Shown here in pieces: positions 9,830-19,428 of a DNA stretch of 64,000 nt (the stretch's first letter is position 1; every line of letters begins with the position of its first letter). Under the pieces are notes generated by a model, which saw only the letters and a program-made list of their open reading frames with translations, was not told the origin of the DNA and did no database searches. The stretch covers positions 62,001-126,000 of the forward strand of contig CATOTH010000001.1 in the NCBI GenBank assembly GCA_951813065.1, in the 5' to 3' direction. Both the position numbers and the translations under genes were made by a program. This DNA comes from an uncultured Bryobacterales bacterium. Lineage in GTDB: Bacteria; Acidobacteriota; Terriglobia; Bryobacterales; UBA6623.

Positions 9830-12800
9830 TCAGAACCGGAAACGGATCCCGAAGCGGGCCGATATCGGATCCAGGAACCTGTCCCGCTGCAAGAAGCGCG
9901 GATCCAAAGTCGCGCCTTGGGAAGCGGCGATAGCCTGGTAGTCGTAGCCGTTGAGAACTTGGTTGACGGGATCGCCGGGTTGCCACAACGGCAGGGACTG
10001 GCGGTAAAGGCTGCGGAACGTCCGCAGCCCCGTCTCTTGGTTGAAAAGGTTGATGACGTTGAAGTTTATCTCCAGCGACTTGGTTTCATCCGGGAATGGG
10101 TAAAAGCGCTTCACCAGCGCAATGTCCGTCTGAGTCCATGCCGGATTCCTCCCGTCGCTGCCGCGGTTGTCAACCATGATGTCCACGTGCTCCAGATCGA
10201 CAGTCCGGGTAATCGGCGTTCCGCTCATTGCACGGAAGAAACCGCCGATTTCCAGATTCCATGGAGTGACGTACGCCCAATTGACTTTGAACTGGTTGGG
10301 TCTGTCGGTACCCAGCGGACCATCGATCAGGTTTCCCTTCGAGTCATAGTTGAGGAACCAGAGATCGAAATCGCGATCGACGTTCGGACTGAGGCGTCCG
10401 TTCTCGTCGGAGCTTCCCAGGCCCGAATACAGGCCGCGAAGCCGTGAATACACGTACGCGAAGTCTGCAAGCCACCTGTCGCGGAATGACTTACGCAAAC
10501 GGATTTCCAGCGCGTTGTAGGTTCGCTTCGGCTTGGGAGTGGTCGGCAGGCCCGCTTCGATAAACCTGCCCACCGATAGACCGCGCCCGGGGTTGGTGAT
10601 GTAGTAGGCTTCGCCTTCCGGCGTCTGGCGACCCACATCCTCGATCGCCTCGTCAAGGTTCTTCCGGGTGTACCGGAACGAGAGAACATAGTCCGTTGCG
10701 ACCTCGTACTCGAGCCCCGCCACGGATCCCGTCATCCGCATGGGTTTCAGTTCGGGGTCGAGGTCCTCGAAGGACGGTATGCGCCAGTTGCGCGTCTCAA
10801 GATATGTTCCTGGGTATTGCCCTTGGCCCGCCAGCCCACCGATCTTGCTCCAGTCGAGCGTCGTGGCGTCCATCAGGTAGTAGTGGCTCAACCACTTGAA
10901 GCCTCCGAACGACCCGTTCGCCATCTCAAGCTTCATCGCGTCGTAGAACCGGCCCCAACTGCCGACCAGCTTGAGCTTGGCGTTGCCAAGGACGTCGTAT
11001 GCAAAGCCCAGGCGAGGCGCGACCTTGTCGGGGAAGTTCCATTTGAATACCGCTCCGGAGAATTCCGGAAGGTCGCTGAAGGACGGAATCGCTTCCTTTT
11101 CTAAGCGGAGTCCGAGATTGAGGGTCAGCCTGCCGGACAGCGTCCACGCGTCCTGAACGAAGAGAGCATGCCGATTCGTGCTCACGTTCGCCACGACCCC
11201 GAAAGGCGCGCGCACCTCGTAGTAGCCGCACGGATCGTAGAGGGCGCCGTCCGGGCCGGTACAGGCGCTGGTTCGGACGGCTCCGTCGACCGTGGTGTAT
11301 GGCCGGGTGTAGTTGTACCGGATGTAGTCGAACTTGTACGCCTCGTTGACATCGTGCGCCAGTCCGTTGTATTGCCAGCCGAATCGCAGGCTGTGCTGCT
11401 GGCCGCCCGAACTGGCCAGATAGCTCCCGCTCAGAGAAACAGTGCTCTTCTTCTGGAAGTCCTGCGCAGTGTTCAAGCTCGCATCATGTCCGATTGCGAA
11501 GAAACCGCGGGGGCGATATAACGGATCCTCGGGCGCGAACCCGATCAGGCCGGGCGACTGGTTGAAGTGGTGACGGACTTGGCTGGGGCCCAGGAACTGC
11601 TCGGTCTGGGTTGCGTTCAGCCCCCACCGGGCATCCACCACGAACGCCGGGAGCGGGGTGATCATCGCGGCTCCCGTCAACGTGTAGCCGGGGTACTCGA
11701 ATCCTTCCTTCTCCCACTCGAATTCCGGATTTGATGTCCCGTCGCGATTGGGCAACCCGCCTTTCCAGTTCGCCCAGTCCGAAGCGACCGACGCCATCAG
11801 CCTAACTTTCTCAGTTGGCTGGAAATCAATCTTCGCGGTGCTACTGAGCAGCCGCTCGTTGCGTATGAAATCGCCGAATTCTCCGGATGTGAACGTGACG
11901 GAACGGGACCGCTCGCGGATTTGCGGGAGAAGTGCCCCGAAGAACCATGCCCTGTCCCGCCAGACAGGCCCGCCCACGGTGAAGCCGAATTCGTTCGTTA
12001 CCTCGCCGTCTTCGGCATCGAACACATACTCGGCGACATCGACAGCCTGCGTCGGATCGAGGCGCAGGCGCCTGGCCGGCGCGCCTGACAGCGCGCTTCC
12101 GCTGCCGTACCACAGGGCGCTGCCATGGAATTCGTTTGCACCGCTCTTGGTCTGGACACTGAGAACGCCGCCCATCGCTCCGCCGAATTCCGCTTCATAC
12201 CCGGCGGTCTTCAGCTGGAACTCCTGCACTGTCTCGACGCGCAGGTTCTGGTTGTTCAACCCGTTGTACATGCTCGTCGTATCGACGCCGTCAACGTAGA
12301 AGACATTCTCTGCACCGGAGGACCCGTCGACGGAGATTCCATGGACGTCCCTGCCCCTGTGCGCGACGTCACCGGCCTGGGCTTCGATGTTGACACTGGG
12401 CATGAAGCGCGCGTAGTCGGTGAAGTCCCGGCCACCCGCCGCATCCGTCAGGCGGTCGCCCGAAAAGATCGACGCCGACTCGCTCTTGAACGTGTCGATT
12501 GCCGCCGCGCCGGCCTCCACCACGACCGTGCTGTCAACCTGGCCGATCTCGAGGGCCATTTCAACAGAAAACGTTCGTCCAACCTGGACGATGAGGTTCT
12601 CGTTCAAGGCAGTCTTGAAGTCCGGGAAGCGGACGGTCACGGTGTAGAGGCCTGGCGGGAGGCTGTGATTGACGACCAGTCCTTGATCGTTGGAGACACC
12701 GAAAACGGGCCGAATCAAATCCTCGCTACTGAACTCAACCTCGGCTCCGCGTACCAAGCTACCCGTTTGGTCGGTCACGAGAACACGGAGCCCGCCGACC

Positions 12801-12883
12801 TGCTGCTGCGCAATCACCGGAGCGCTTGTTGTGACCAAGCAGAGAATTCCAAGCAGCAGGGTGGTTTCGCGACAGCGGTTCAT
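9830..12883 (-). CDS. TonB-dependent receptor with carboxypeptidase-regulatory domain (Oar-like) 1
   Basis: A 1017-residue outer-membrane protein. After a Sec signal peptide (cleavage near VIAQQQ, residue 25) there is an Ig-like carboxypeptidase-regulatory domain (GGLRVLVTDQTGSLVRGAEV), then a plug domain (about 120-270, with DGVDTTSMYNGLNNQN and VQTKSGANEFHG) and a beta-barrel ending in the outer-membrane signature ARFGIRFRF with a terminal phenylalanine. Oar-like receptors are expanded in Acidobacteriota and import large substrates by TonB energy; the ligand is unknown. The 52-residue membrane protein at 12992-13150 lies 108 bp upstream on the same strand. Confidence 0.9.
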   Translation of the reverse strand: MNRCRETTLLLGILCLVTTSAPVIAQQQVGGLRVLVTDQTGSLVRGAEVEFSSEDLIRPVFGVSNDQGLVVNHSLPPGLYTVTVRFPDFKTALNENLIVQVGRTFSVEMALEIGQVDSTVVVEAGAAAIDTFKSESASIFSGDRLTDAAGGRDFTDYARFMPSVNIEAQAGDVAHRGRDVHGISVDGSSGAENVFYVDGVDTTSMYNGLNNQNLRVETVQEFQLKTAGYEAEFGGAMGGVLSVQTKSGANEFHGSALWYGSGSALSGAPARRLRLDPTQAVDVAEYVFDAEDGEVTNEFGFTVGGPVWRDRAWFFGALLPQIRERSRSVTFTSGEFGDFIRNERLLSSTAKIDFQPTEKVRLMASVASDWANWKGGLPNRDGTSNPEFEWEKEGFEYPGYTLTGAAMITPLPAFVVDARWGLNATQTEQFLGPSQVRHHFNQSPGLIGFAPEDPLYRPRGFFAIGHDASLNTAQDFQKKSTVSLSGSYLASSGGQQHSLRFGWQYNGLAHDVNEAYKFDYIRYNYTRPYTTVDGAVRTSACTGPDGALYDPCGYYEVRAPFGVVANVSTNRHALFVQDAWTLSGRLTLNLGLRLEKEAIPSFSDLPEFSGAVFKWNFPDKVAPRLGFAYDVLGNAKLKLVGSWGRFYDAMKLEMANGSFGGFKWLSHYYLMDATTLDWSKIGGLAGQGQYPGTYLETRNWRIPSFEDLDPELKPMRMTGSVAGLEYEVATDYVLSFRYTRKNLDEAIEDVGRQTPEGEAYYITNPGRGLSVGRFIEAGLPTTPKPKRTYNALEIRLRKSFRDRWLADFAYVYSRLRGLYSGLGSSDENGRLSPNVDRDFDLWFLNYDSKGNLIDGPLGTDRPNQFKVNWAYVTPWNLEIGGFFRAMSGTPITRTVDLEHVDIMVDNRGSDGRNPAWTQTDIALVKRFYPFPDETKSLEINFNVINLFNQETGLRTFRSLYRQSLPLWQPGDPVNQVLNGYDYQAIAASQGATLDPRFLQRDRFLDPISARFGIRFRF

Positions 12884-12991
12884 CTCGCCAGGTGCTCCCC
12901 AAAAGGGATCAGAATGCCAGCAGCAGCGTTCCGTTTCGACCTGGGATCGCCGGAGAGCCCGACCTAAACCCGGGCACCCATCCCAACCAAT

Positions 12992-13150
12992 CTACAAGGC
13001 TTCCCTGTCGGCGATCTTGTCCAACGCTTGCCGAATCCCCCGAAGCTGCTTGTAAAACAGGTACACAACGTAGAACGCAACTCCGTAGGCTGCGATGACT
13101 ATCATCAACGGAAAGAATGCCTTCCAGAGCAGGTCTGACATGTCTAGCAT
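12992..13150 (-). CDS. Small single-pass membrane protein, 52 residues
   Basis: Minus-strand frame MLDMSDLLWKAFFPLMIVIA, then one continuous hydrophobic helix (about residues 11-33, ending YVVYLFYKQ), followed by a short amphipathic tail (KQLRGIRQALDKIADREAL). A second ATG at 13141 is possible. An AGGTGG element lies about 14 nt upstream of 13150. The helix plus charged C-terminal tail looks selected, not random. It is encoded just upstream of and in the same direction as the TonB receptor, so it may lead that transcript. I do not recognise the family; small membrane subunits of this size often modulate a larger transporter or respiratory complex, which is speculation here. Confidence 0.55.
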   Translation of the reverse strand: MLDMSDLLWKAFFPLMIVIAAYGVAFYVVYLFYKQLRGIRQALDKIADREAL

Positions 13151-13538
13151 TTGGATCGTTCTCGCCACCTATTGCGACACAAACAGACTAACACGGCCCA
13201 ACGAGGGTACCGACGCCGGACAGCCTCTAGTTATCGATCACGAGCCACACAGTTTGGCAGTCCGAGCCCCTGGAATACTAACGACTTCGGCGGACACAGC
13301 ACCAGTCGATCACGGTTGGGATAGCGGTCCATCCAGCCCTGCATCGAACGCGACCGGACCAGACTTGACGCCGGACCCTCTACGGACCAGGATGGCGAGT
13401 AGTTCAGCGTGACGAGGGACGGGGCCGATTGGGTTGAGACGATGCTCTCGGATGAGCTCCCTGCCCGGCCCACAGGGGCGATAAACGGTGAATTCCGTTG
13501 ATTCAAGGCCGTGATACGCTGACCGGCTAGAGGACGGA
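13151..13538. other. Intergenic region, no gene seen
   Basis: About 390 bp between the divergent small membrane gene and the DUF3604 gene. Open frames here are antisense extensions without recognisable domains. Promoters for both flanking transcripts must lie here, but no strong -35/-10 pair was identified. Confidence 0.4.
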
Positions 13539-15980
13539 ATGACTGCACCAGGATTAGCAGCCTTGCGAGCAATGGCTGGCCGAATCGGGATTTCCACTTT
13601 CCTGTGCATTGCTTTCGGCTGCCAAGGGACCAGCACTCCCGAGCTCTCCGTCGAATTGGCCAATAGCGGGCCGCGCGAACCGAATTCAATGCCGTCCCCG
13701 TGGATCACGGCTGCTCATCCGCACGAAGGGTTCAACGACGAACCCGCTCTGGTGTTGACCCAGGCAGGCGACGTCTACGTGGGTTGGATCAGCTATCGAG
13801 ATGGCGGGGACGCGCTTGTGATTGCCCGCTTTGCACACGAGGGCGACCAGTTTCTCCCGCAAGGTCAGTGGATTGCGTTGGAGGGCAGCGGTACGCATCT
13901 GCTCGGCCTGCACGCGGTTGCGGCCGGATCGCGGACGTACTTCGTCTTTGCGCGCGAGATGGATGGCAACTGGGATGTGTTCAGCCTGGCTGTTGACGGC
14001 GGTGGGCCATCCGAGCCCATTCGGATCGCGTCGGGTCCCGCAACCCAGATCAAACCATCCGCGGCGTGGCACGACGGCACTCTCTTCGTCGCGTGGGAGG
14101 CCAATCCGCGGTCCGAGCGGCAGATCTTCATGGCTGCGCTCCGCAATGGAAGCGTGACCGAACCGGAGCCTGTCAGCCTCGACGGAGTCTCGAATTACGG
14201 TCCTTCCGTCGCCGTCGCGGCCAATGGCCAGATCGCTGTCGCCTGGCACGGGCACCGCGACCACAACTACGACATATTCCTGAGGGAGCGGGAGCCGTCC
14301 GGGGAATGGAAGGCTCCGCGCCGCCTGACCAAGTCGCCCGGAATCGACCGTCACCCGCAATTGCTCTCGCATGGTGGGGAGTTGTGGATTGTGTACGAGC
14401 ACGCCCTGATGGAGAAGTACTTCGTGGGGCGGACGAACGAGCGCCACCTGGTGGTGGCGAAAGTCACGCCCCACAGTCTGGAGGCACCGCCGGACTACTG
14501 GAACGCATCACCGTTGGCGACGAACCGATCGGAAGCAGGCACTGCCGTCTTCGACTTGCAGGGGCGATTGTGGATTGCCTACCAGCAGCCACGTGAACCG
14601 CGAGGAGGCTGGTCGGTGCGCGTGGTTGGCTACACCGGAGAGCAGTGGATCGGCCCGCGCGGGCTCTCCCAGCGTCGCTCGATGGACCGCCCCGCGCCAA
14701 TGGCGCTCAAGGGCGACCGGCTGCTGCTGGCTTTCCAGGCCGATACGTTCTCAGACACCTGGTCGCAATCGGACCCGGACTTCACTGCCGGCGCTCGCTC
14801 CCAGGTGTTGCTGGCTTCGGTCGACATCGGTCAAGCACCGCCCGCGTCCACAATCATGCAGCTTGGAGCACTGGCCGAGCCGGACAGCCCGTTCGAACCA
14901 GCAAGCCTGCATGACACCTTCGGCGAAGATGCCGAAACGGCGTCCATCGAGTACGACGGTGAAACGCTCCATCTCTATTTCGGTGAGCTGCATGAGCACT
15001 CCGACCTCTCGATTTGCAATCGATGCGGCGACCAGTCACTCGACGAGAACTACCAGTGCCGCCGCGACCTGAACCGGCTTGATTTTGTGGCGATGACCGA
15101 TCACGGATACAACATCGTGCCGTATTTGTGGAATTACTCGGCCAAGCTGGTGCGGGCCAATCACGATGCCGGGCGACTCGTGACCTTCCTCGGGGAGGAG
15201 TGGACATCAAGCTTCGAGGACTACGATGACGAGCGCCCGTGGGGATACTACGGCCATCGCAACCTGATCTTTGGCGATCCGTATTTCCCGAAATGGTGGA
15301 CTGCCTACAACGGGGACTCTCCGGCTGATCTCTGGAACGAGCTTCGCGGGATGGATGCGGACTTCGTTCAGATTCCGCATCAATTGGCCGATTCCGGCAA
15401 TGTACCGGTCGACTGGGACTATACCGACGAGGAGGCCCAGCCTGTTGCGGAAATCTTCCAAACGCGGGGCTCGTACGAGTATGCGGACGCTCCTAGGCAT
15501 GCCCGCACTGCTACCGGGGAGTCAGGGAACTACATTCAGGATGCCTGGGCGCGAGGGATACGGATCGGAGTGATCGCGAGTCCCGATCACGGCGGAGGTC
15601 TGGGCAAGGCTGCAGTTTGGGCAACCGACAAGACCCGCGCCTCAATCCTGGAAGCGATCCGCAAGCGCCGGACATACGGCACGACTGCGGCACGCATTCG
15701 GATTGATTTTCGAGTGAACGGTCGACTGATGGGTGAGGCCGTGCCGCGAACCGAGGGGCCAGTCTCCATCACGGCGGCGGTGCAATGCCCAGGGCGAATA
15801 GCAAGGATCGAGATTTGCCGCAACAACAAGTTTGTCTATTCGACGTCGCTGGACGACACGAAAGCGTCGATCGATTTCGTTGATCGCCTGCCGCCCGAGG
15901 GTCCCAGCTATTACTACTTGCGGGTCACGCAACAGGATGGTGAAATTGCCTGGAGCAGCCCGGTCTGGCTCGGCGACTAG
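13539..15980 (+). CDS. Exported DUF3604 (PHP-like) hydrolase with N-terminal beta-propeller
   Basis: An 813-residue protein with an N-terminal export signal ending at a cysteine (FLCIAFGCQG), suggesting a lipoprotein. Residues about 50-430 contain repeated short strands of WD/sialidase type (VYVGWISYRDGG, LFVAWEANP, IAVAWHGHRDHNYD, LWIVYEHA, LWIAYQQP), consistent with a beta-propeller. The C-terminal DUF3604 region starts at LYFGELHEHSDLS with metal-binding HxH and continues with FVAMTDHGYN and IASPDHGGG, typical of PHP-fold phosphoesterases. Predicted location is the outer surface or periplasm; the substrate is unknown. It converges with a second PHP-type gene at 16020 with only 39 bp between stop codons. 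ATG at 13572 is an alternative start. Confidence 0.75.
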   Translation: MTAPGLAALRAMAGRIGISTFLCIAFGCQGTSTPELSVELANSGPREPNSMPSPWITAAHPHEGFNDEPALVLTQAGDVYVGWISYRDGGDALVIARFAHEGDQFLPQGQWIALEGSGTHLLGLHAVAAGSRTYFVFAREMDGNWDVFSLAVDGGGPSEPIRIASGPATQIKPSAAWHDGTLFVAWEANPRSERQIFMAALRNGSVTEPEPVSLDGVSNYGPSVAVAANGQIAVAWHGHRDHNYDIFLREREPSGEWKAPRRLTKSPGIDRHPQLLSHGGELWIVYEHALMEKYFVGRTNERHLVVAKVTPHSLEAPPDYWNASPLATNRSEAGTAVFDLQGRLWIAYQQPREPRGGWSVRVVGYTGEQWIGPRGLSQRRSMDRPAPMALKGDRLLLAFQADTFSDTWSQSDPDFTAGARSQVLLASVDIGQAPPASTIMQLGALAEPDSPFEPASLHDTFGEDAETASIEYDGETLHLYFGELHEHSDLSICNRCGDQSLDENYQCRRDLNRLDFVAMTDHGYNIVPYLWNYSAKLVRANHDAGRLVTFLGEEWTSSFEDYDDERPWGYYGHRNLIFGDPYFPKWWTAYNGDSPADLWNELRGMDADFVQIPHQLADSGNVPVDWDYTDEEAQPVAEIFQTRGSYEYADAPRHARTATGESGNYIQDAWARGIRIGVIASPDHGGGLGKAAVWATDKTRASILEAIRKRRTYGTTAARIRIDFRVNGRLMGEAVPRTEGPVSITAAVQCPGRIARIEICRNNKFVYSTSLDDTKASIDFVDRLPPEGPSYYYLRVTQQDGEIAWSSPVWLGD

Positions 15981-16019
15981 AACACCCGATTCGGTGAAAG
16001 GCTCCGCCGGATCGTGCGA

Positions 16020-18527
16020 TCACTCGCCCCGGGGCGAAGTCATGAGCGGGTGGCCCAAGGTATCTCCGTTGGGCTGAAACCCGTTCCCGTCCACATCCAC
16101 ATAGATCGGATTCGTGTAGGCGACTGGGTGCATTTCCCCGTAGGGATTCAGACCCCAGCCCTTCTCGATATTTGATTTCTCACCGATGGCGACCACGATC
16201 AGATGGGCGTCCTGCTGGAGAGCAACGCGGATCGTCTCGTCGAAGTTCACCACGCCGTCCCGGAACTTGCCCGGGGCATCGCTCTTCCGGAAGTTGTACT
16301 GCTCCGGCTGGCGTCCGTTCACCAGGATCTGGACGCGGTCGATCTCCAGCCAGTTCGGTGTCTGGACGCGGACCTGCAGATCAATCGAGCCTTCCCTGAT
16401 TACGCTCGAGCCGATCGGCAGGCCATCGGAGGTGGTCACCTCGAGGAACGGGCCGTTGGTGATCATCATGCGGCCTGCTTTCGAGTTGCGAATGATTTCC
16501 TCATGGTCGATTTCGGCCGGGCTGTCGGTCGAACTCGGGACGTACGTGCGCCAGCCGCCGACGCCATTGCCAAAGATCCGGTGCGCGTCGCTGACGGCCA
16601 CGCACCAGACGTGGCGGCCCTGGTTGAGCATCTGTAGCCAGCCAAAGGTTCGGTTCGGGCCCTCGCGTGTGCCGTAGCGCGGGTTCAAGTTGAGGATTTC
16701 GGCACTCCACACTTCCGCAGCGTCGATCAGTTCCTCGAAGCCCGTGAAGCCGCCGTCCGCGATCCCGTCGCGATTCCGGTCGAAGAACACAGATCCCACA
16801 TCGGGATGATTCGCTTGCACCCAGCGATCCGGCCCGCCGCCGAATAGCCGGGTTCGATTGCGCGCGTTTACGGCCGGATCGATGCGGGAGCCGGAATCCA
16901 GGGTCGGTGTCCCCCAGTTCCGGAGGGTGATTGCGTTGATGCGGGGGTCGAAGTGCCACAGGGGGGCGCCGCCGTTCTGTGCCATCGGGTCGGGTTCGAT
17001 CGGAAAGGAGTTGAAGTGCTGGCCGCTTCCGGTCAGTTCGATTCCCGGTACTGTCTTGATGCGGTCGGCAAGGCCCAGCTGCTCGATTTGGGGCGTCCAG
17101 TCATAGAGCCTCTGATGCTCGGTCGTGGGTGCGAACTCAATGTGCTCTGCAGCGAAATTGATGATTCGGTCTCGTGTGTTGCAGTAGTTGTCGCCGCTTG
17201 GAGTCGAGTGCGCGTGGTAATCGGTGCTGATCCAGCCACCCGTGTCGACGGTTCGATTCAGCATGGCTTCGACAGCGACGGTCTCCCCGTCCTCGACGTC
17301 GACACGCCGTTCGACAAGGTCGTACTCGGGTCCATGCGTGACACGGAGTAGGTAACTGCCCGGAGGAACTTGCTGGGTGACCCTTCCGTCGTGGGTCTGG
17401 TACTGGTGATTGCCCCCGTGAACCCTGTAGTCGGTTCCGAAGTTTGGCGTCTCGGTGCCATCCACGCCAATGAACTGCACCTTGCCTGGGGAAGGATTGC
17501 CATTGGCGTCCCGAATTGCCACGTTGACCGCAGAAGCCTCCGACACCAGTAAGTCGAATTGGGTCGTTTCGCCATCGTTGATTGAGACCTGTCGGTCGAC
17601 CGGATCCCGGCCGATATCGACGAAACGAAGGGCGTGCCTTCCCGCGGGGAGGCGGAACGAAATCTGTCCGTCCGGGTCCGGGTAATGCGGGACCTGCTGG
17701 CCGTCCAGTGCAGCGAGCAACGCGCCGTGAATTGCCGGATTCCCGGCGCCGTCCTGGATCGTTCCGGAAACCTGGCCTGTGGGGCCGCTTTCAGCTGCCA
17801 GCACTCCGTACGCCGCCAAGGGCGAATCCGCAACCGCGATCCGGATACGGAACGTTTTCTCCTCTCCGGCCTTCAGTGTCAAGCTCTCGGGGACAGTCCC
17901 GGCATCGGCGGACGCCACAGCGTAGCCGCGCTTGTCGAACGGGTCGATGCTGTCACCGACTCGAATACCGCCAACCGAGAGCTCGTTCTCAAGGCCTTTC
18001 CAGGTGGCAGCCGGCGCAACCGTGGTGTCCGACTGGGATTCGTTCCGATAGGTGGAAGAGACAAGGAGGTACTGCCAGCCGGGTTCCAGGCGGTACTCGT
18101 GCCGCGTGTAGAGGCCACCACTCATTGCTGCGGTACGGACTGCCTCCACAGCGGCAAACCCACTCGAACCGTCCGCCGCGACCGTGACACTCGAAATATA
18201 GCCGGTCTCTCCTCCAGGGCGCAGGACCGTGAGTTGGTCATTGCTCTCCCCTCGGATGTCGAGGTCGAACAGGCACCCTTGGAGCACGGACGTATAGTCC
18301 GTCGTCATATTGGCCCGTCGGAAAGGCTGCGTGCCGGAAACCAGCGCATGGATTTTGTCATTGCGCAAGACAAAGTCGCCGGAGAGGCCGTCTGCTTCCT
18401 TGCCGGCTGGCATTTGATCGACGTTGTGACGGCTGACTTCGAATGCCTCGACCTCTCCGCGCTGCGCGGTTGATGCCCAGCTAAGGAGCAGGACGAAAAA
18501 AACGACAAGGATGATTCGAGCTTTCAT
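16020..18527 (-). CDS. Exported CehA/McbA-family metallohydrolase (PHP fold)
   Basis: An 835-residue protein with a Sec signal peptide (MKARIILVVFFVLLLSWAST, cleavage before QRGEVE). The middle carries Ig-like or carboxypeptidase-regulatory modules (GQVSGTIQDGAGNPAIHGAL near residue 230, GKVQFIGVDG near 345). The catalytic PHP region begins with STDYHAHSTPSGDN (about residue 455) and includes TTEHQR and VSDAHRIFG, supplying the metal-binding histidines and aspartates. CehA and McbA, the named members, hydrolyse carbaryl, but most relatives have unknown substrates. It is convergent with the DUF3604 gene, so two exported PHP-type enzymes sit tail to tail. Confidence 0.75.
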   Translation of the reverse strand: MKARIILVVFFVLLLSWASTAQRGEVEAFEVSRHNVDQMPAGKEADGLSGDFVLRNDKIHALVSGTQPFRRANMTTDYTSVLQGCLFDLDIRGESNDQLTVLRPGGETGYISSVTVAADGSSGFAAVEAVRTAAMSGGLYTRHEYRLEPGWQYLLVSSTYRNESQSDTTVAPAATWKGLENELSVGGIRVGDSIDPFDKRGYAVASADAGTVPESLTLKAGEEKTFRIRIAVADSPLAAYGVLAAESGPTGQVSGTIQDGAGNPAIHGALLAALDGQQVPHYPDPDGQISFRLPAGRHALRFVDIGRDPVDRQVSINDGETTQFDLLVSEASAVNVAIRDANGNPSPGKVQFIGVDGTETPNFGTDYRVHGGNHQYQTHDGRVTQQVPPGSYLLRVTHGPEYDLVERRVDVEDGETVAVEAMLNRTVDTGGWISTDYHAHSTPSGDNYCNTRDRIINFAAEHIEFAPTTEHQRLYDWTPQIEQLGLADRIKTVPGIELTGSGQHFNSFPIEPDPMAQNGGAPLWHFDPRINAITLRNWGTPTLDSGSRIDPAVNARNRTRLFGGGPDRWVQANHPDVGSVFFDRNRDGIADGGFTGFEELIDAAEVWSAEILNLNPRYGTREGPNRTFGWLQMLNQGRHVWCVAVSDAHRIFGNGVGGWRTYVPSSTDSPAEIDHEEIIRNSKAGRMMITNGPFLEVTTSDGLPIGSSVIREGSIDLQVRVQTPNWLEIDRVQILVNGRQPEQYNFRKSDAPGKFRDGVVNFDETIRVALQQDAHLIVVAIGEKSNIEKGWGLNPYGEMHPVAYTNPIYVDVDGNGFQPNGDTLGHPLMTSPRGE

Positions 18528-19112
18528 TGCACTCGTCCTAGCTTACTGCCCGAAGTAGCGGCATGTCCTCACGTATCCGTCTAGACACCCAGGCTCATGT
18601 AACTCGCTCACCAAAACCGCCTCTTTTCGACCAGCCAAATTTCCGGACAGCCCCATCCTGGATTCGTCATGGCACCTTCTCATCATGCTTCCGGTCGGCT
18701 CGGAGCGTGCCCCGAACTCCGCTGCCAAGTGACGCGAGCATCTGCATTGGACGATCCAGAAACAGACGCCCCAGGTCGGCGTCAGGAATGCGCGAGCAGT
18801 CCGCTGCGGGGAAGCGGGCCGAAGTGGCGACCACCTCACCGCTGGAGGATGGTCGCCTTGACTCCGGATTGCCGGATTTCCCGATCGTGCGCCGCCTCCC
18901 TCGCGGGCGGGTAGGAGTTGCTCCGGTACGCGAGGGGCTCATCAGGAGACCTTCACCGGAATTGCGATCTTGCCCCCCCACGCAGCTCCGGTGCCAAAGG
19001 ACCAGTACTGGGATACATTGGCAACTAGTGCGCGGGGCGCTCGAAGTGGCTCAAAAGGTACATTGGACGCTTCTAGTCAAATCTGCCCACATGTAACACG
19101 AGCAATCTCACC
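18528..19112. other. Gene-poor stretch with antitoxin remnant
   Basis: No intact gene. Apart from the decayed HigA-like segment at 18667-18825, the open frames show no recognisable motifs. Together with the decayed higBA at 19113-19646 this forms a 1.2 kb relic island between two genes for large exported proteins. Confidence 0.5.
18667..18825 (-). pseudogene. Remnant of HigA-like (XRE family) antitoxin, C-terminal part
   Basis: The minus strand encodes PAADCSRIPDADLGRLFLDR followed by PMQMLASLGSGVRGTLRADR. This aligns along its length with HADFSRIRTASLGRFTLDR and LMKILATLDGRIRITVHVDP in the HigA-like gene at 19425-19646. No start codon or helix-turn-helix precedes it in frame. It is therefore a truncated, degenerate second copy in inverted orientation relative to the first. 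The match is visible in both protein and DNA, but is too short for certainty. Confidence 0.45.
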
Positions 19113-19428
19113 CGGCCAAGTGGATCGAATCGTGCGGCGCGGAAGACGCACGGAGCTTTCCCGGTGGGGGTTTGTGATCGCGTCAACACGGCCTTGACAA
19201 TTGGCGGGCAGGCGGATATCGCGAAGCCATTGAAGGATTTGGGTTCAGGCGTAATGGAAATCGCCCTGCACTTTCGATCGGATGCCAGTCTGGTCGTCTA
19301 TGTCACGTAAATGATGGGGACGTTGTGGGTGATTCATGCGTTCCCAAAGAAGTTGAAAGACCCCTAGAGCTGAGATCGATCTTGTGTGGAGGCGGTTAGG
19401 TCAACTGAAGGGGGAGCTGCTGCAGTGA
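19113..19428 (+). pseudogene. Decayed HigB-like toxin (Gp49/DUF891, RelE superfamily)
   Basis: In the plus strand the pieces ADIAKPLKDLGSGVMEIALH, then LWVIHAFPKKLKD, then PRAEIDLVWRRLGQLKGELL occur in the order and spacing of phage-derived Gp49-like HigB toxins, ending at TGA 19426-19428. The family hallmarks are the GxGVxEI strand, VLHAFxKK and TPxxEIDLxxxRL. The gene is broken: a TAA stop interrupts it before LWVIHAF, a TAG follows KKLKDP, and a -1 shift is needed to enter EIDLVWRRL. The 5' third has further shifts. The toxin should be inactive. It overlaps the downstream antitoxin-like start (GTGA), as in intact higBA operons. Confidence 0.7.
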
